DNA of 64,000 nucleotides, from NCBI RefSeq assembly GCF_017163705.1, contig NZ_JAFIWB010000012.1, positions 1-64,000 on the forward strand. Reading direction: 5' to 3'. Made by a program: the position numbers and the translations under genes. This document shows, piece by piece, positions 1-8,328 of this stretch (within the stretch, counting starts at the first letter, position 1; each line of letters opens with the position of its first letter). Source of the DNA: Xanthomonas bonasiae. Its GTDB lineage: Bacteria; Pseudomonadota; Gammaproteobacteria; Xanthomonadales; Xanthomonadaceae. The notes beneath the pieces were generated by a model. That model had not been told where the DNA came from. It made no database searches and saw only the letters and a program-made list of their open reading frames with translations.

Positions 1-190
1 CGCGGCTGAAGCCGCTCCTACAGGAACTCCGCGGCGCGCCGGCTGGGTGCACTGTAGGAGGGACTTCAGTCCCGACATCCTCCAACACCGATCGGTCCAC
101 CGCTTCGCTCGTCGCGGCTGAAGCCGCTCCTACAGGAACTCCGCGGCGCGCCTGCTGGATGCACTGTGGGAGGGACTTCAGTCCCGACTG
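1..190. repeat. Two tandem copies of a composite REP element (112-bp period)
   Basis: A unit made of the palindrome GCGGCTGAAGCCGC with its CTAC tag, a short spacer, and a second palindrome GGGACTTCAGTCCC with a GTAG/GTGG tag starts at 1 and again at 113. The two copies are nearly identical, and the first runs in from outside the window. Read on the minus strand it is the same composite element as the array at 41926. GTAG-tagged palindromes of this kind are the REP class associated with RAYT transposases; no RAYT gene is seen here. Confidence 0.85.
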
Positions 191-328
191 CACGATGCGT
201 GGAAAACCACCCCAGCCGGCGGAAGCGAGCGAGGGGCCGCGAGCATCGAGCGGAGCGCGGCGCATCTGCCCAGCGCACGTTGGCCCGCGTCGTCGCGTCT
301 TCGGAAACGGCCGTCCCCGTCAAAGCCC

Positions 329-736
329 CTACAACGCGTCGAGATCGCCCAGCGCGCGGATCAACCGCCGCGCGCGCTTGTCCGGCTTGCCCTCGGGCGC
401 CTGGTAGCCGTTGCGTTCGGCGCTGCGTTGCGCGCGTTGCTGCGCGCGCCGCTCGCGCGAGGCCTCGCTCTCCTGGTACAGCGTCTGCGCGACGCTGGCC
501 GGGCCGCGGTCGTCGCTGAGCGCCAGCACCTGGATCTCGAACACCTCCTCGCCGCGCTCCACGCGCAACTGCTCGCCCACGCGCACCGCGCGCGAGGATT
601 TCGGCCGCTGCCCGGCCACGTCGACCTTGCCGGTCTCCACCGCCTGCTTGGCCACGCTGCGGGTCTTGAAGAAGCGTGCGGCCCATAGCCAGACATCCAG
701 CCGGACCACACTCGGTTGCGCTAGCGGTTCATTCAT
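329..736 (-). CDS. hslR: Hsp15-like S4-domain RNA-binding protein
   Basis: 135 aa. The N-terminal half is an S4 RNA-binding domain (about residues 10-70): VRLDVWLWAARFFKTRS, then the G-x-V-x-V strand (GKVDVAGQRPK) and the typical SRAV/VRVGEQL segment. The C-terminal tail is rich in Arg and Lys, as in Hsp15. Family members bind stalled 50S subunits that carry nascent chain and tRNA, helping to recycle them after heat stress. Its start overlaps the end of the upstream lipoprotein gene by 8 bp, so the two are probably co-transcribed and translationally coupled. Hsp15 family membership is well supported; the exact role is from family knowledge. Confidence 0.85.
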   Translation of the reverse strand: MNEPLAQPSVVRLDVWLWAARFFKTRSVAKQAVETGKVDVAGQRPKSSRAVRVGEQLRVERGEEVFEIQVLALSDDRGPASVAQTLYQESEASRERRAQQRAQRSAERNGYQAPEGKPDKRARRLIRALGDLDAL

Positions 737-1013
737 CGCGTTTACGGAAATCCACGTTCATCGGTCGATCGTCGCGTCGCTCGCCGGACCACTGCAGCGA
801 CTCCTGCGGATGGCAGCGCTGCTGGCGCTGGCTGGCGGCCAGGCCGTCGGCGCGGCGCGGGAGCGCGCTGGCGTCCTCGCCGACCAGGCATTCCGGGCGC
901 TCGCCCGGCCGCAGGTGGGCCTCGTCCCGGCGCGCGTTGTCGGCACAAGCGGCCAGTGCCAGCGCCAGCGCGCTGCATCCGATCCACTGCAGGTTGCGGC
1001 GCGATCGCGGCAT
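729..1013 (-). CDS. small putative lipoprotein
   Basis: 94 aa. The start is ATG at 1013 because a strong ribosome site (CGGAGGAAC) lies just upstream; the frame stays open further upstream but without a better start. The N-terminus is a lipoprotein signal: basic MPRSRR, hydrophobic core, and lipobox LAAC with Cys at about residue 23. The mature part is short, polar and rich in Arg, Gln and Glu, with two further cysteines. I do not recognise a family. It overlaps the hslR-like start by 8 bp, which suggests a two-gene unit. Confidence 0.65.
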   Translation of the reverse strand: MPRSRRNLQWIGCSALALALAACADNARRDEAHLRPGERPECLVGEDASALPRRADGLAASQRQQRCHPQESLQWSGERRDDRPMNVDFRKRDE

Positions 1014-1267
1014 TGCAAGTTCCTCCGGTGAGTGCAGCGCCGACAGCCTGCGCCCAGGCCTGAAACTGCACCGAAAGGCCCGGCCGCGTGCGCCTGCACC
1101 GCCGACGGGCCGGCGCACCATCGGCGGGCGGCGATCGCCGCTTCAGCATCGACGCCTTCAGTCTAGGACGTTCGCCGCCGCGCCACATCTGCCATGCGTC
1201 GCCTCCCCGGGGTCGCGCGCAGGTGCTAGTGTGCGCGGCTCCCCGCTCCCGTCCCTGCAGGCAAGCG

Positions 1268-2728
1268 ATGGCCAAGCCCGCCACCCTCACCGAAGGCCCG
1301 ATCGGCCGGCAGTTGCTGCTGTTCGCGCTGCCGATCCTGGCCGGCAACATCGCGCAGTCGCTGAACGGGTCGGTCAACGCGATCTGGGTGGGCCGCTACC
1401 TCGGCGAGGCGGCGCTGACCGCGGCGGCCAACGCCAACAGCATCATGTTCTTCCTGATCGGCTCGGTGTTCGGCATCGGCATGGCCGCCACCATCCTGAT
1501 CGGCCAGGCGATGGGCCGCGGCGACGTGGTCCAGGCGCGGCGGGTGATGGGCACCAGCGCCACGTTTTTCATCGGCATCTCGGTGCTGATCGCGGCCGGC
1601 GGCTGGTGGCTGGCGCGGCACCTGCTCGCGGCGATGGGCACCCCGGCCGCCTCGCTGCCGCTGGCCGAGGCCTACCTGCGGGTGATCTTCCTGGCGATGC
1701 CGCTGCTGTACGCGTTCGCGTTCCTGTCGGCGGCGCTGCGCGGCACCGGCGACTCGCGCACCCCGTTCCGCTTCCTGCTGCTGTCGGTGGCGCTGGATAT
1801 CGGCTTCAATCCGCTGCTGCTGTTCGGGCTGGGGCCGTTCCCGAAGCTGGGCATCGCCGGCGCGGCCTGGGCCACGCTGATCGCCCAGGCCATCGCCCTG
1901 GGCGGCCTGCTGCTGTACCTGCGGCACAAGCGCCATGTGCTGTGGCTGGGCCGGCAGGACGCACGGCTGTTCCGCATCGACCCGACGATCCTGCGCGCGC
2001 TGGTGGTCAAGGGCGTGCCGATGGGCCTGCAGATGGTGCTGATCTCGCTGGCGATGATCGTGATGATCTCGATGGTCAACGGCTACGGCACCGATACCTC
2101 GGCCGCCTACGGTGCGGCGATGCAGCTGTGGACCTACGTGCAGATGCCGGCGATGGCGATCGGCGCGGCCTGTTCGTCGATGGCCGCGCAGAACGTCGGC
2201 GCGCAGCGCTGGGACCGGGTCGCGGCGACCGCGCGGCAGGGCGTGCTGTTCAACTTCCTGCTGACCGGCGCGCTGATCGCGCCGCTGATCCTGCTCGACC
2301 GCTGGACCCTGGCGCTGTTCCTGCCGCCGCACAGCGCGGCGCTGGAGATCGCGCGCCACCTCAACCACATCGCGGTGTGGTCGTTCCTGTTCTTCGGCGT
2401 GACCTTCGTGATCTCCGGCGTGGTCCGTGCCACCGGCGCGGTGATGCCGCCGCTGCTGATCCTGGCGCTGGCACTGTGGGGCATCCGCGTGCCGTTCGCG
2501 CAGCTGCTGCAGCCGCAGTTCGGCGCCGATGCGGTGTGGTGGAGCTTCCCGACCAGTTCGATCTGCGCGATGGCCTTGTCGCTGGCCTATTACCGCTGGG
2601 GCAACTGGCGCAAGGCGCAGATGCTGAGCCAGCCCCGCCCCGAGGAAATGGCGCATCCGGCGGAAGTGCCGGCGGCGCCGCCGGCCGCGGTCGCGGACGT
2701 GTCGATCGTGCAGGAGCCGGCGCGCTGA
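1268..2728 (+). CDS. MATE family multidrug/cation efflux transporter
   Basis: 486 aa with about 12 hydrophobic segments in two similar halves, the length and layout of NorM-type MATE antiporters. The N-terminal PIGRQLLLFALPILAGN and the MGRGDVVQARRVMGT loop are typical of the family, which exports organic cations in exchange for Na+ or H+. ATG at 1268 is chosen because the protein then begins directly before the first membrane helix; the open frame upstream has no family-like sequence. It stands alone, followed by a REP-rich gap. The substrate cannot be told from sequence. Confidence 0.88.
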   Translation: MAKPATLTEGPIGRQLLLFALPILAGNIAQSLNGSVNAIWVGRYLGEAALTAAANANSIMFFLIGSVFGIGMAATILIGQAMGRGDVVQARRVMGTSATFFIGISVLIAAGGWWLARHLLAAMGTPAASLPLAEAYLRVIFLAMPLLYAFAFLSAALRGTGDSRTPFRFLLLSVALDIGFNPLLLFGLGPFPKLGIAGAAWATLIAQAIALGGLLLYLRHKRHVLWLGRQDARLFRIDPTILRALVVKGVPMGLQMVLISLAMIVMISMVNGYGTDTSAAYGAAMQLWTYVQMPAMAIGAACSSMAAQNVGAQRWDRVAATARQGVLFNFLLTGALIAPLILLDRWTLALFLPPHSAALEIARHLNHIAVWSFLFFGVTFVISGVVRATGAVMPPLLILALALWGIRVPFAQLLQPQFGADAVWWSFPTSSICAMALSLAYYRWGNWRKAQMLSQPRPEEMAHPAEVPAAPPAAVADVSIVQEPAR

Positions 2729-2761
2729 GCGTGCGCGCCCGCGTTTCGATCGAGGCGATCG

Positions 2762-2985
2762 CCTGTGGGAGCGGCCTCGATGGCGACGGGATTTCCCGGG
2801 AAGTCCCGTCGCGACTGAAGTCGCTCCCACATGCCGCCTTCGATGGCTCCGGGAAGCCCGCTCACTCCGCCTCGGCCGAAGCGGCATCGAGAGAACGCCG
2901 TCGGGGCTGAAGCCGCCGACGCGTTGGCCACGGATGGTCCGCGGCTTCGCTCGGTCGCGGTTGAAACCGCTCCTACAGGATTTGC
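2762..2985. repeat. REP-type inverted repeats in the MATE-rplS gap
   Basis: The 451-bp gap after the MATE gene holds no gene. It contains an inverted pair of GTGGGAGCG/CGCTCCCAC elements (about 2768-2832) with inner arms ACGGGA and TCCCGT, then decayed copies of the GGGGCTGAAGCC and CGGTTGAAACCGCTCCTAC palindromes (about 2906-2980). They are the same family as the copies at 1, 10781, 24193, 41926 and 45243. The rest of the gap up to the rplS terminator looks featureless. Confidence 0.7.
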
Positions 2986-3130
2986 GGCTGGCCGGCCCGG
3001 TGCGCTGCGGCAGGAGCCTTCGCCCCCGACCGGAAATCCCCTGCCCGCGTCATGCCGAGCGCACGCCCGACATATCGAGCGCAGCGGCGCAGCCACGCGC
3101 CATCGCGGCCACACCGCCGCCCAAACGCAA

Positions 3131-3152
3131 ACGGCCGCCCGAAGGCGGCCGT
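3131..3152 (-). terminator. intrinsic terminator after rplS
   Basis: A perfect 9-bp stem (ACGGCCGCC / GGCGGCCGT) with loop CGAA lies 28 bp beyond the rplS stop. On the minus strand it is followed by TTTGCGTTT, a broken T-tract. It would end the rpsP-rimM-trmD-rplS transcript. Confidence 0.7.
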
Positions 3153-3179
3153 CGCGGCAGCGACCGAAGTCGCCGGGGA

Positions 3180-3596
3180 TTACTCGGCCTTGGCGGCGGC
3201 CGCAGCGGCCTGACGCGCGACCTTGGCCTGTGCAGCGGCGGCCAGATCTTCCTTGATGCGGGCGGCCTTGCCTTCCAGGCCACGCAGGTAGTACAGCTTG
3301 CCGGCGCGGACCTTGCCGCGGCGCTTCACTTCGACCGAGTCGATGATGGCGCTGTGGCTCTGGAACACGCGCTCCACGCCGAAGCCGTGGGAGATCTTGC
3401 GCACGGTGAACGAGGAGTTCAGGCCGGCGTTCTTGGTGCCGATCACCACGCCCTCGTAGGCCTGGACGCGCTCGCGGTTGCCTTCCTTCACCTTGACGTT
3501 GACGACGATGGTGTCGCCCTGGTTGAACTCCGGCAGCTTGCGCTGGATCTGGGCGGCTTCGAAGTCGGCCAGGATGGTCTTGTTGAGCTTGCTCAT
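3180..3596 (-). CDS. rplS: 50S ribosomal protein L19
   Basis: 138 aa from ATG at 3596 ([16 protein letters not shown]). A GTG three codons upstream is possible but adds nothing conserved. L19 lies at the 30S-50S interface. The body matches the family throughout: [64 protein letters not shown]. The C-terminus carries an alanine/lysine-rich tail ([20 protein letters not shown]) longer than in E. coli L19 (115 aa), as is usual in Xanthomonadaceae. It is the last gene of the rpsP operon and is followed by an intrinsic terminator. Confidence 0.97.
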   Translation of the reverse strand: MSKLNKTILADFEAAQIQRKLPEFNQGDTIVVNVKVKEGNRERVQAYEGVVIGTKNAGLNSSFTVRKISHGFGVERVFQSHSAIIDSVEVKRRGKVRAGKLYYLRGLEGKAARIKEDLAAAAQAKVARQAAAAAAKAE

Positions 3597-3727
3597 GGTG
3601 GGCACCGCTTGTGTCTGGTGAGGTGGTCCGGCAGTCGCCGCACGGCGATTGCGCGATATACGGATGGGCCAAGCGCAGATGGCTAGGCCGGAAAGCCGGG
3701 CATTTTAACCCAGTCGTGCCGCCATGG

Positions 3728-4510
3728 CTAGGGCTTGGATGGATTTTCCTGCACGGGGGCCGGATCGGCCTGCAGGCCCTGGCGGAATTCCTCCAGCAGG
3801 CGGCGGTCGGCCGCGCTCAGCGCCGCCTCGTCCAGCAGGTCCGGGCGCCGCAGCCAGGTCCGGCCCAGCGCCTGCATGCGCCGCCAGCGCGCGATCGCGG
3901 CATGGTTGCCGGAGCGCAGGATGGCCGGCACCTCGCCCAGCGCGTGCTCGCGCGGATGGGTGTAGTGCGGGCAGTCGAGCAGGCCGTCCGGGCCTTCGAA
4001 GCTGTCCTGGGCGGCGGACTCGGCATCGTTCAGCGCGCCCTCCTGCAACCGGGTGACCGCATCGACCAGCACCGCCGCGGCCAGCTCGCCGCCGGACAGC
4101 ACGTAGTCGCCGATCGAGAGTTCCTCGTCCACCGCCACGGCGACGAAGCGCTCGTCCACCCCCTCGTAGCGTCCGCACAGCAGCACCAGCCGCGGCAAGG
4201 CCGCCAGCTGGCGGGCCTTGGCCTGGGTCAGCGGCGCGCCCTGCGGGCTCAGGTAGATGACCGGCGCCGGTTGCGGGTCGGCCTCGCGCACCGCCTGCAG
4301 GCAGGCCTGCAGCGGCTCGATCATCATCACCATGCCCGGGCCGCCGCCGAACGGGCGGTCGTCCACCTTGCGGTAGCCGCCGGTGGCGTAATCGCGCGGA
4401 TTCCAGCCGTGCAGCGCCAGCAGCGCGCGCTCCTGCGCACGCCCGACCACGCCGAACGCGGCGCACTGGGCGACGAACTCGGGGAACAGGCTGATGACGT
4501 CGATGCGCAT
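3728..4510 (-). CDS. trmD: tRNA (guanine-N1)-methyltransferase TrmD
   Basis: 260 aa. It methylates G37 N1 in tRNAs that read CNN codons, using SAM, and so prevents +1 frameshifting. SPOUT-fold signatures are visible: [12 protein letters not shown] at the start, GGGPGMVMM near residue 75, [19 protein letters not shown], and the trefoil-knot segment [13 protein letters not shown]. The C-terminal domain has the usual HYTHPREH and LRSGNHAAI segments. It is third in the rpsP operon; the 73-bp space from rimM contains a Xanthomonas-type short repeat. Confidence 0.97.
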   Translation of the reverse strand: MRIDVISLFPEFVAQCAAFGVVGRAQERALLALHGWNPRDYATGGYRKVDDRPFGGGPGMVMMIEPLQACLQAVREADPQPAPVIYLSPQGAPLTQAKARQLAALPRLVLLCGRYEGVDERFVAVAVDEELSIGDYVLSGGELAAAVLVDAVTRLQEGALNDAESAAQDSFEGPDGLLDCPHYTHPREHALGEVPAILRSGNHAAIARWRRMQALGRTWLRRPDLLDEAALSAADRRLLEEFRQGLQADPAPVQENPSKP

Positions 4511-4516
4511 GGGGCC

Positions 4517-4548
4517 GGGAATGGGGAGTCGAGAATGGGGAATGGGAA
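4517..4548. repeat. GGGAATGGGG-type short direct repeat inside the rpsP operon
   Basis: GGAATGGGG, AGTCGAGAATGGGG and AATGGGAA follow one another in the 73-bp space between rimM and trmD, almost touching the trmD start. Repeats of this kind are common in Xanthomonas intergenic DNA. A small hairpin (GCGGCC/GGCCGC, 4564-4579) lies next to it, just past the rimM stop. Confidence 0.6.
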
Positions 4549-4583
4549 CAGCAAGAGCGAAAGCGGCCGCATGGCCGCCTTGC

Positions 4584-5096
4584 TCAGAACTCGGGGTCCC
4601 AGTCGACCACGATCAGGTTGGCCTCGAAATCCACCGACTTGACGTAGTCCGGCTGCACGAACGGCAGCAGCCGCTCGCGGTCGCCGCGCACCACCAGCAC
4701 GTCGTTGGCGCCGTTGGAGAACAGGTGCGAGACCTGGCCCAGGGCCACGCCGTCGACGGTGCGCACGTCCAGGCCTTCCAGGTCCACCCAGTAGTATTCG
4801 TCGGGCTTGGGCGGCGGCAGGGTGTCGCGCGCCACGTAGATCTCGGTGCCGCGCAGCGCCTCGACCGCATCGCGATCGGTGACGTCGGGCAAGGTGACCA
4901 CCAGATGCTTGCTGGATTCGCGGCCGCGCACCCCGCTGAGGGTGCTTTCGCTGCCGTCGGGCTTGCGCACGATCCAGGGCTGGTAGCGAAAAATGGCGAG
5001 GCGCGGCTCGGTCCACGACTCGAGCTTGGCCTCGCCACGTACGCCGAAGGCGCCCAGGATCCTGCCCAGCAGGATACGGCGCTGGCTGTCTTTCAT
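4584..5096 (-). CDS. rimM: 16S rRNA processing protein RimM
   Basis: 170 aa. RimM is an assembly factor that binds S19 and the 30S head during 16S maturation. The N-terminal barrel ([26 protein letters not shown]) and the C-terminal PRC-barrel-like domain ([50 protein letters not shown]) fit the family in length and order. It lies 43 bp after rpsP, and a terminator-like hairpin occupies that space, which suggests that its expression is lower than that of S16. Confidence 0.96.
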   Translation of the reverse strand: MKDSQRRILLGRILGAFGVRGEAKLESWTEPRLAIFRYQPWIVRKPDGSESTLSGVRGRESSKHLVVTLPDVTDRDAVEALRGTEIYVARDTLPPPKPDEYYWVDLEGLDVRTVDGVALGQVSHLFSNGANDVLVVRGDRERLLPFVQPDYVKSVDFEANLIVVDWDPEF

Positions 5097-5102
5097 GGGT
5101 GC

Positions 5103-5133
5103 AAAAACCGAAGGGCCGCGCCAGGCGCGGCCC
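5103..5133 (-). terminator. terminator-like hairpin between rpsP and rimM
   Basis: Stem GGGCCGCG / CGCGGCCC with a 5-nt loop, followed on the minus strand by TTCGGTTTTTGC and then, almost at once, the rimM ATG. It has the form of a weak intrinsic terminator and also sits over the rimM translation initiation region. In E. coli the same operon makes far more S16 and L19 than RimM and TrmD; this element could serve that purpose here (inference). Confidence 0.5.
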
Positions 5134-5139
5134 GCAGGA

Positions 5140-5400
5140 TCAGGCCGCGGTGGCCTGGGCCTTGGTCGCTTCCTTGTACAGGTTGCGCACCTTGTCGGTC
5201 AGCTGCGCGCCATTGGACACCCAATGGTCAACGCGCGGCAGGTCGAGCACGATACGCGGCTCGGCGCCCTGCGCGACCGGGTTGTAATAGCCCAGGCGCT
5301 CGATGTTGCGGCCGTCGCGCGCGCTGCGCACGTCGGTGACGATGATGTGGTAGAAGGGGCGCTTCTTGGCGCCGCCACGGGTAAGGCGAATCTTGACCAT
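5140..5400 (-). CDS. rpsP: 30S ribosomal protein S16
   Basis: 86 aa, the normal S16 length. The sequence is canonical: [20 protein letters not shown], then [19 protein letters not shown] and a [23 protein letters not shown]-terminal half. S16 is needed early in assembly of the 30S body. It is the first gene of the rpsP-rimM-trmD-rplS operon and follows a near-consensus sigma-70 promoter. Confidence 0.98.
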   Translation of the reverse strand: MVKIRLTRGGAKKRPFYHIIVTDVRSARDGRNIERLGYYNPVAQGAEPRIVLDLPRVDHWVSNGAQLTDKVRNLYKEATKAQATAA

Positions 5401-5451
5401 GGTGAGTTTTCCGGTGTTGCCCAGTCGCCAGGATGGCGCGGTAAGCCGGCG

Positions 5452-5480
5452 ATTATAGCGGGCGGGCGGAACGCTGCCAA
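5452..5480 (-). promoter_or_regulatory. sigma-70 promoter of the rpsP operon
   Basis: On the minus strand, TTGGCA (5480-5475) and TATAAT (5457-5452) are separated by exactly 17 bp. The -10 matches consensus fully and the -35 matches at five of six positions. Transcription would start near 5445, giving a leader of about 45 nt before the rpsP ATG. Confidence 0.85.
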
Positions 5481-5496
5481 GTCGCCCCCAGACCGG

Positions 5497-6297
5497 TCAG
5501 ATGGCTTGCCAGGCCTGGGTCTCGACGGCGGCGTTCAGTATCCGCAACAGCTCCGCGGCCGGCCCCAGCGCCTGCCCGTCCACCGCGGCGATGGCCTGCT
5601 GACCGCGCGCATTGCAGGCGAAGGCGGCGGCACACCCGGCCAGTTCGCGCAGGTGCAGCGGCCGCACCTGCTGGGCGATGCCGAGCTTGGCCAGGCCGGC
5701 CTGCAGCAGCCGCTCCTGGGTGCCGCGCAGGGCCGGCGCCTGCGGCCACACCACACCCTGCCCGTCCCACACACCCAGGTTCCAGATCGACCCCTCGGCG
5801 ACCAGCCCTTGCGCGTCGACGAACAGCGCATCGTCGAAGCCGGCCTGCAGCGCCAGCCGGCGTTGGTGGAACAAGGCGAACGTGCCAGCGTGCTTGATCT
5901 GCGGCAGTTCGCGCGCGAACACCGCGCTGCGCAGCCGCAACGGCGTGGCATCCGCCTGCGCGGGCGCCGCCAGCGAGACCAGCAATTCCGGCGTGCAGGC
6001 CGCATCGGCGCGGCGGAAATCGAAGTCGCGGGCGAACACGCTGGCGCGCAGCGACGCATCGCCGCTGCCGAATGCCTGCAACGCCGCGCGCAGTTCGGCG
6101 CGGATCCGGGCGGCCGGCAGTTCGCTGCCGAACAGCGTGCGGGTGGCCTCATCGAGCCGCCGCAGATGCAGGTCGAAGCCGCGCACCGCGCCGTCGCGGA
6201 CCTGCATCGTGCTGAAGTGGCCGTAGTTGACCAGCGCCGGCGCGGCCAATGCCTCCGCGCTCGCCGGCCGTCCGTTGCAGAACAGCCTCGCGCTCAC
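5497..6297 (-). CDS. class IV aminotransferase (PabC/IlvE-like fold)
   Basis: 266 aa from a GTG at 6297, which overlaps the upstream gene stop as GTGA. Fold-type IV PLP enzymes include 4-amino-4-deoxychorismate lyase, branched-chain and D-amino acid transaminases. Family signs: [23 protein letters not shown] near the N-terminus (the F-T-x-x-x-x-G region and the HLRRL segment), a lysine in PQIKHAG at the expected PLP site, then [23 protein letters not shown], which fits the G-x-V-x-E-x-S/T-x-x-N motif. The substrate is unclear; the length fits an aminodeoxychorismate lyase-like protein. The Lys assignment is by motif position only. Confidence 0.75.
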   Translation of the reverse strand: MSARLFCNGRPASAEALAAPALVNYGHFSTMQVRDGAVRGFDLHLRRLDEATRTLFGSELPAARIRAELRAALQAFGSGDASLRASVFARDFDFRRADAACTPELLVSLAAPAQADATPLRLRSAVFARELPQIKHAGTFALFHQRRLALQAGFDDALFVDAQGLVAEGSIWNLGVWDGQGVVWPQAPALRGTQERLLQAGLAKLGIAQQVRPLHLRELAGCAAAFACNARGQQAIAAVDGQALGPAAELLRILNAAVETQAWQAI

Positions 6298-7358
6298 AGC
6301 AGCGCCTGCGCCTGGTCCCACCAGCTGTCGAGCAGCGTCGCCGCCGGCAGCGCCGGCGCCATCCACGCCGACTGCCCGGCCCAGGCCTGCATCGCCGCCA
6401 GGCGACCTTCGCGCACCGCGGCCTGGCGCATCGGCGCGGTCAGCCCGCGCTGCACCGGGTAGGGCCGCGGCGGCGGCGCCGTCGGCTCGGCGGCGGCGCG
6501 CACGTAGTCGGTGGCCAGCGCGCGGCCGAGGCGGCCGGAAAAGGCGCGGGTCGGCACGGTCTGTTCCGGCTCGGCGCGTGCCAGCGCCTCGGCCCAGGCT
6601 GGCGCCAGCGCCGCCTCCGGGGTGCGCAGGAAGGCGGTGCCGATCTGTACCGCGCTGGCCCCCAGGGTCAGCGCCGCAGCGATGCCGCGGCCATCGGCGA
6701 TGCCGCCGGCGGCGATCACCGGCACGTCCAGCCGATCGGCCAACCGCGGCAGCAACGCGAACAGCCCGGTCAGCTGCTGCTCGGCGCGCGCCGCATCGAA
6801 CGCGCCGCGGTGGCCGCCGGCCTCCGCGCCCTGCGCGACCACCGCATCGGCGCCGGCCGCCTGCGCCGCCAGCGCCTCGTCCAGCGTGGTGGCACAGGCG
6901 AACCAGGCGATGCCGGCCCGCTTCAGCTGCGCGACGAAGGCGGGCGGGAACAGGCCCATGATCGAGGACGCCACCGCTGGCCGCGCGGCCAGCAGCGCGG
7001 CGCATTGCGCGTCGAAATCGGCTGGACCGGCATCGCCGGCGGCAGCCTCGACCGGCGGCCCCCACTGCGCGAGGAACGCGCGCGTGGCCGCCTCGGCCGC
7101 GGCATCGCGCAGCGGCGGCGGATCCGGCACCCACAGGTTGACCTGCGCCGGCCCATCGGTATCGCGCCGAAACGCGTCCATCCAGGCGCCGATGTCCGCG
7201 ACCGAGGACAGCACCGCGCCCATCGCGCCCATGCCGCCGGCCTGCGCGACCGCCACCGACAGCGGCACCGGGCAGGCCCCGGCCATCGGCGCCAGCAGGA
7301 TCGGCGCGCGCAACCGGTAGCGCTGGCAAAAGTCCGATGCGCGCGTGCGTGTCAACAA
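6294..7358 (-). CDS. nitronate monooxygenase-like FMN flavoprotein
   Basis: About 354 aa. NMO/2-nitropropane dioxygenase TIM-barrel family: [33 protein letters not shown] at the start, the FMN/substrate segment [16 protein letters not shown] (with the conserved His), [36 protein letters not shown] near the end. Such enzymes oxidise alkyl nitronates; some relatives are FMN-dependent enoyl reductases. No ATG fits the family start; TTG at 7358 (or the next codon) is used and is uncertain. It lies 22 bp after the DUF2314 gene and overlaps the aminotransferase gene by GTGA, so the three look like one operon. Confidence 0.8.
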   Translation of the reverse strand: MLTRTRASDFCQRYRLRAPILLAPMAGACPVPLSVAVAQAGGMGAMGAVLSSVADIGAWMDAFRRDTDGPAQVNLWVPDPPPLRDAAAEAATRAFLAQWGPPVEAAAGDAGPADFDAQCAALLAARPAVASSIMGLFPPAFVAQLKRAGIAWFACATTLDEALAAQAAGADAVVAQGAEAGGHRGAFDAARAEQQLTGLFALLPRLADRLDVPVIAAGGIADGRGIAAALTLGASAVQIGTAFLRTPEAALAPAWAEALARAEPEQTVPTRAFSGRLGRALATDYVRAAAEPTAPPPRPYPVQRGLTAPMRQAAVREGRLAAMQAWAGQSAWMAPALPAATLLDSWWDQAQALL

Positions 7359-7380
7359 GGACGCCGCCGAAGGCCTCACG

Positions 7381-8196
7381 TCAGCCCGCCTGTTGCAGCA
7401 GTTGCACGATCCGCGGCCACTGCATCTGCTGCGCCAGCTCCAGCGCCGTGCGTCCCAGCGGGTTGCGCAGCGACGGATCCGCGCCGTGCTGCAACAGCAT
7501 CGCCACCGGCTGGTAGTTGCCGGCCAGCGCGTCGCGCTGCAGCAGCGTCCAGCCCTGCTCGTCGAGCACGTGCACCGCATCGGGGCGGCCGCGCAGGTCT
7601 TCGTCGATGCGCGGACCCATGTTCTCGCTCATCGGGTGCTCGCGCAGCGACAGCGCCTCGGCATCGTCCTCGGCGCCGTCGTTGCGACCGAGCATACCGG
7701 CGAACAGCCCGCGCTTCGGCGCGGGCACCAGCCGCACCTGCCCGGGCGCACCGAATTCCAGGCCCCAGGCGGCGTCGTGCTCGGCGCGCTCGGCGGCCGA
7801 CATGCCGCGACGCAGCGCATCGATGGTGTAGCCGCCATAGACCTTGCCGTCGATGACGTACATCCAGTCCTCCAGCTCCGCGACCGGAGCGGCGACCGCG
7901 GCGCCGGCCTGCAACGCAGCGATGTGGTCCGGATCGTTGAGCAGGGTGCCGGAGACGGTGTGCCCGTCGAACTGCACGTCGCCGACCCACATGTGTTCGA
8001 CCGATGGCACGCCTTGGTCGGTGGCATCGGTCGCGAACGCCAGCTTCACCGCCGCCATGTCCAGTCCCGGCACGATGCGCCGGTATTCCCAGGACATCTC
8101 GCGCCAGAAGAACTTGAAGGTGCCGCGCGCGGCGACGTACGCCGCCTGCATCGCGGCGTCTTCGCCGCCCACGGAATAGGCTGAATCCTCATTCAT
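7381..8196 (-). CDS. DUF2314 protein with C-terminal ankyrin repeats
   Basis: 271 aa with no signal peptide. The N-terminal two thirds fit DUF2314 (YegJ-like): [41 protein letters not shown], and [20 protein letters not shown]. The last 70 residues contain about two ankyrin-type repeats ([34 protein letters not shown], then [13 protein letters not shown]). Function unknown; ankyrin repeats usually bind proteins. It is first in a likely three-gene unit with the nitronate monooxygenase-like and aminotransferase genes. Confidence 0.75.
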   Translation of the reverse strand: MNEDSAYSVGGEDAAMQAAYVAARGTFKFFWREMSWEYRRIVPGLDMAAVKLAFATDATDQGVPSVEHMWVGDVQFDGHTVSGTLLNDPDHIAALQAGAAVAAPVAELEDWMYVIDGKVYGGYTIDALRRGMSAAERAEHDAAWGLEFGAPGQVRLVPAPKRGLFAGMLGRNDGAEDDAEALSLREHPMSENMGPRIDEDLRGRPDAVHVLDEQGWTLLQRDALAGNYQPVAMLLQHGADPSLRNPLGRTALELAQQMQWPRIVQLLQQAG

Positions 8197-8328
8197 CGCA
8201 CTGACTTCCTCGTCGAGAACAGATCGCAGTCGACGCGCTCGCGGCGCCGCGAGCGCAGGAGCGCACGGCGCGACCGGGGATGCCGCGGCTCAGGAGCGCT
8301 GCGCGCGCGCAGCGCATGCGCACCGGCC

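Noticed and set aside
676-2910. A 744-codon plus-strand open frame across the MATE gene
   Set aside because: Its translation is arginine/alanine/glycine-rich low-complexity sequence and it overlies the MATE frame. High GC makes such shadow frames common.
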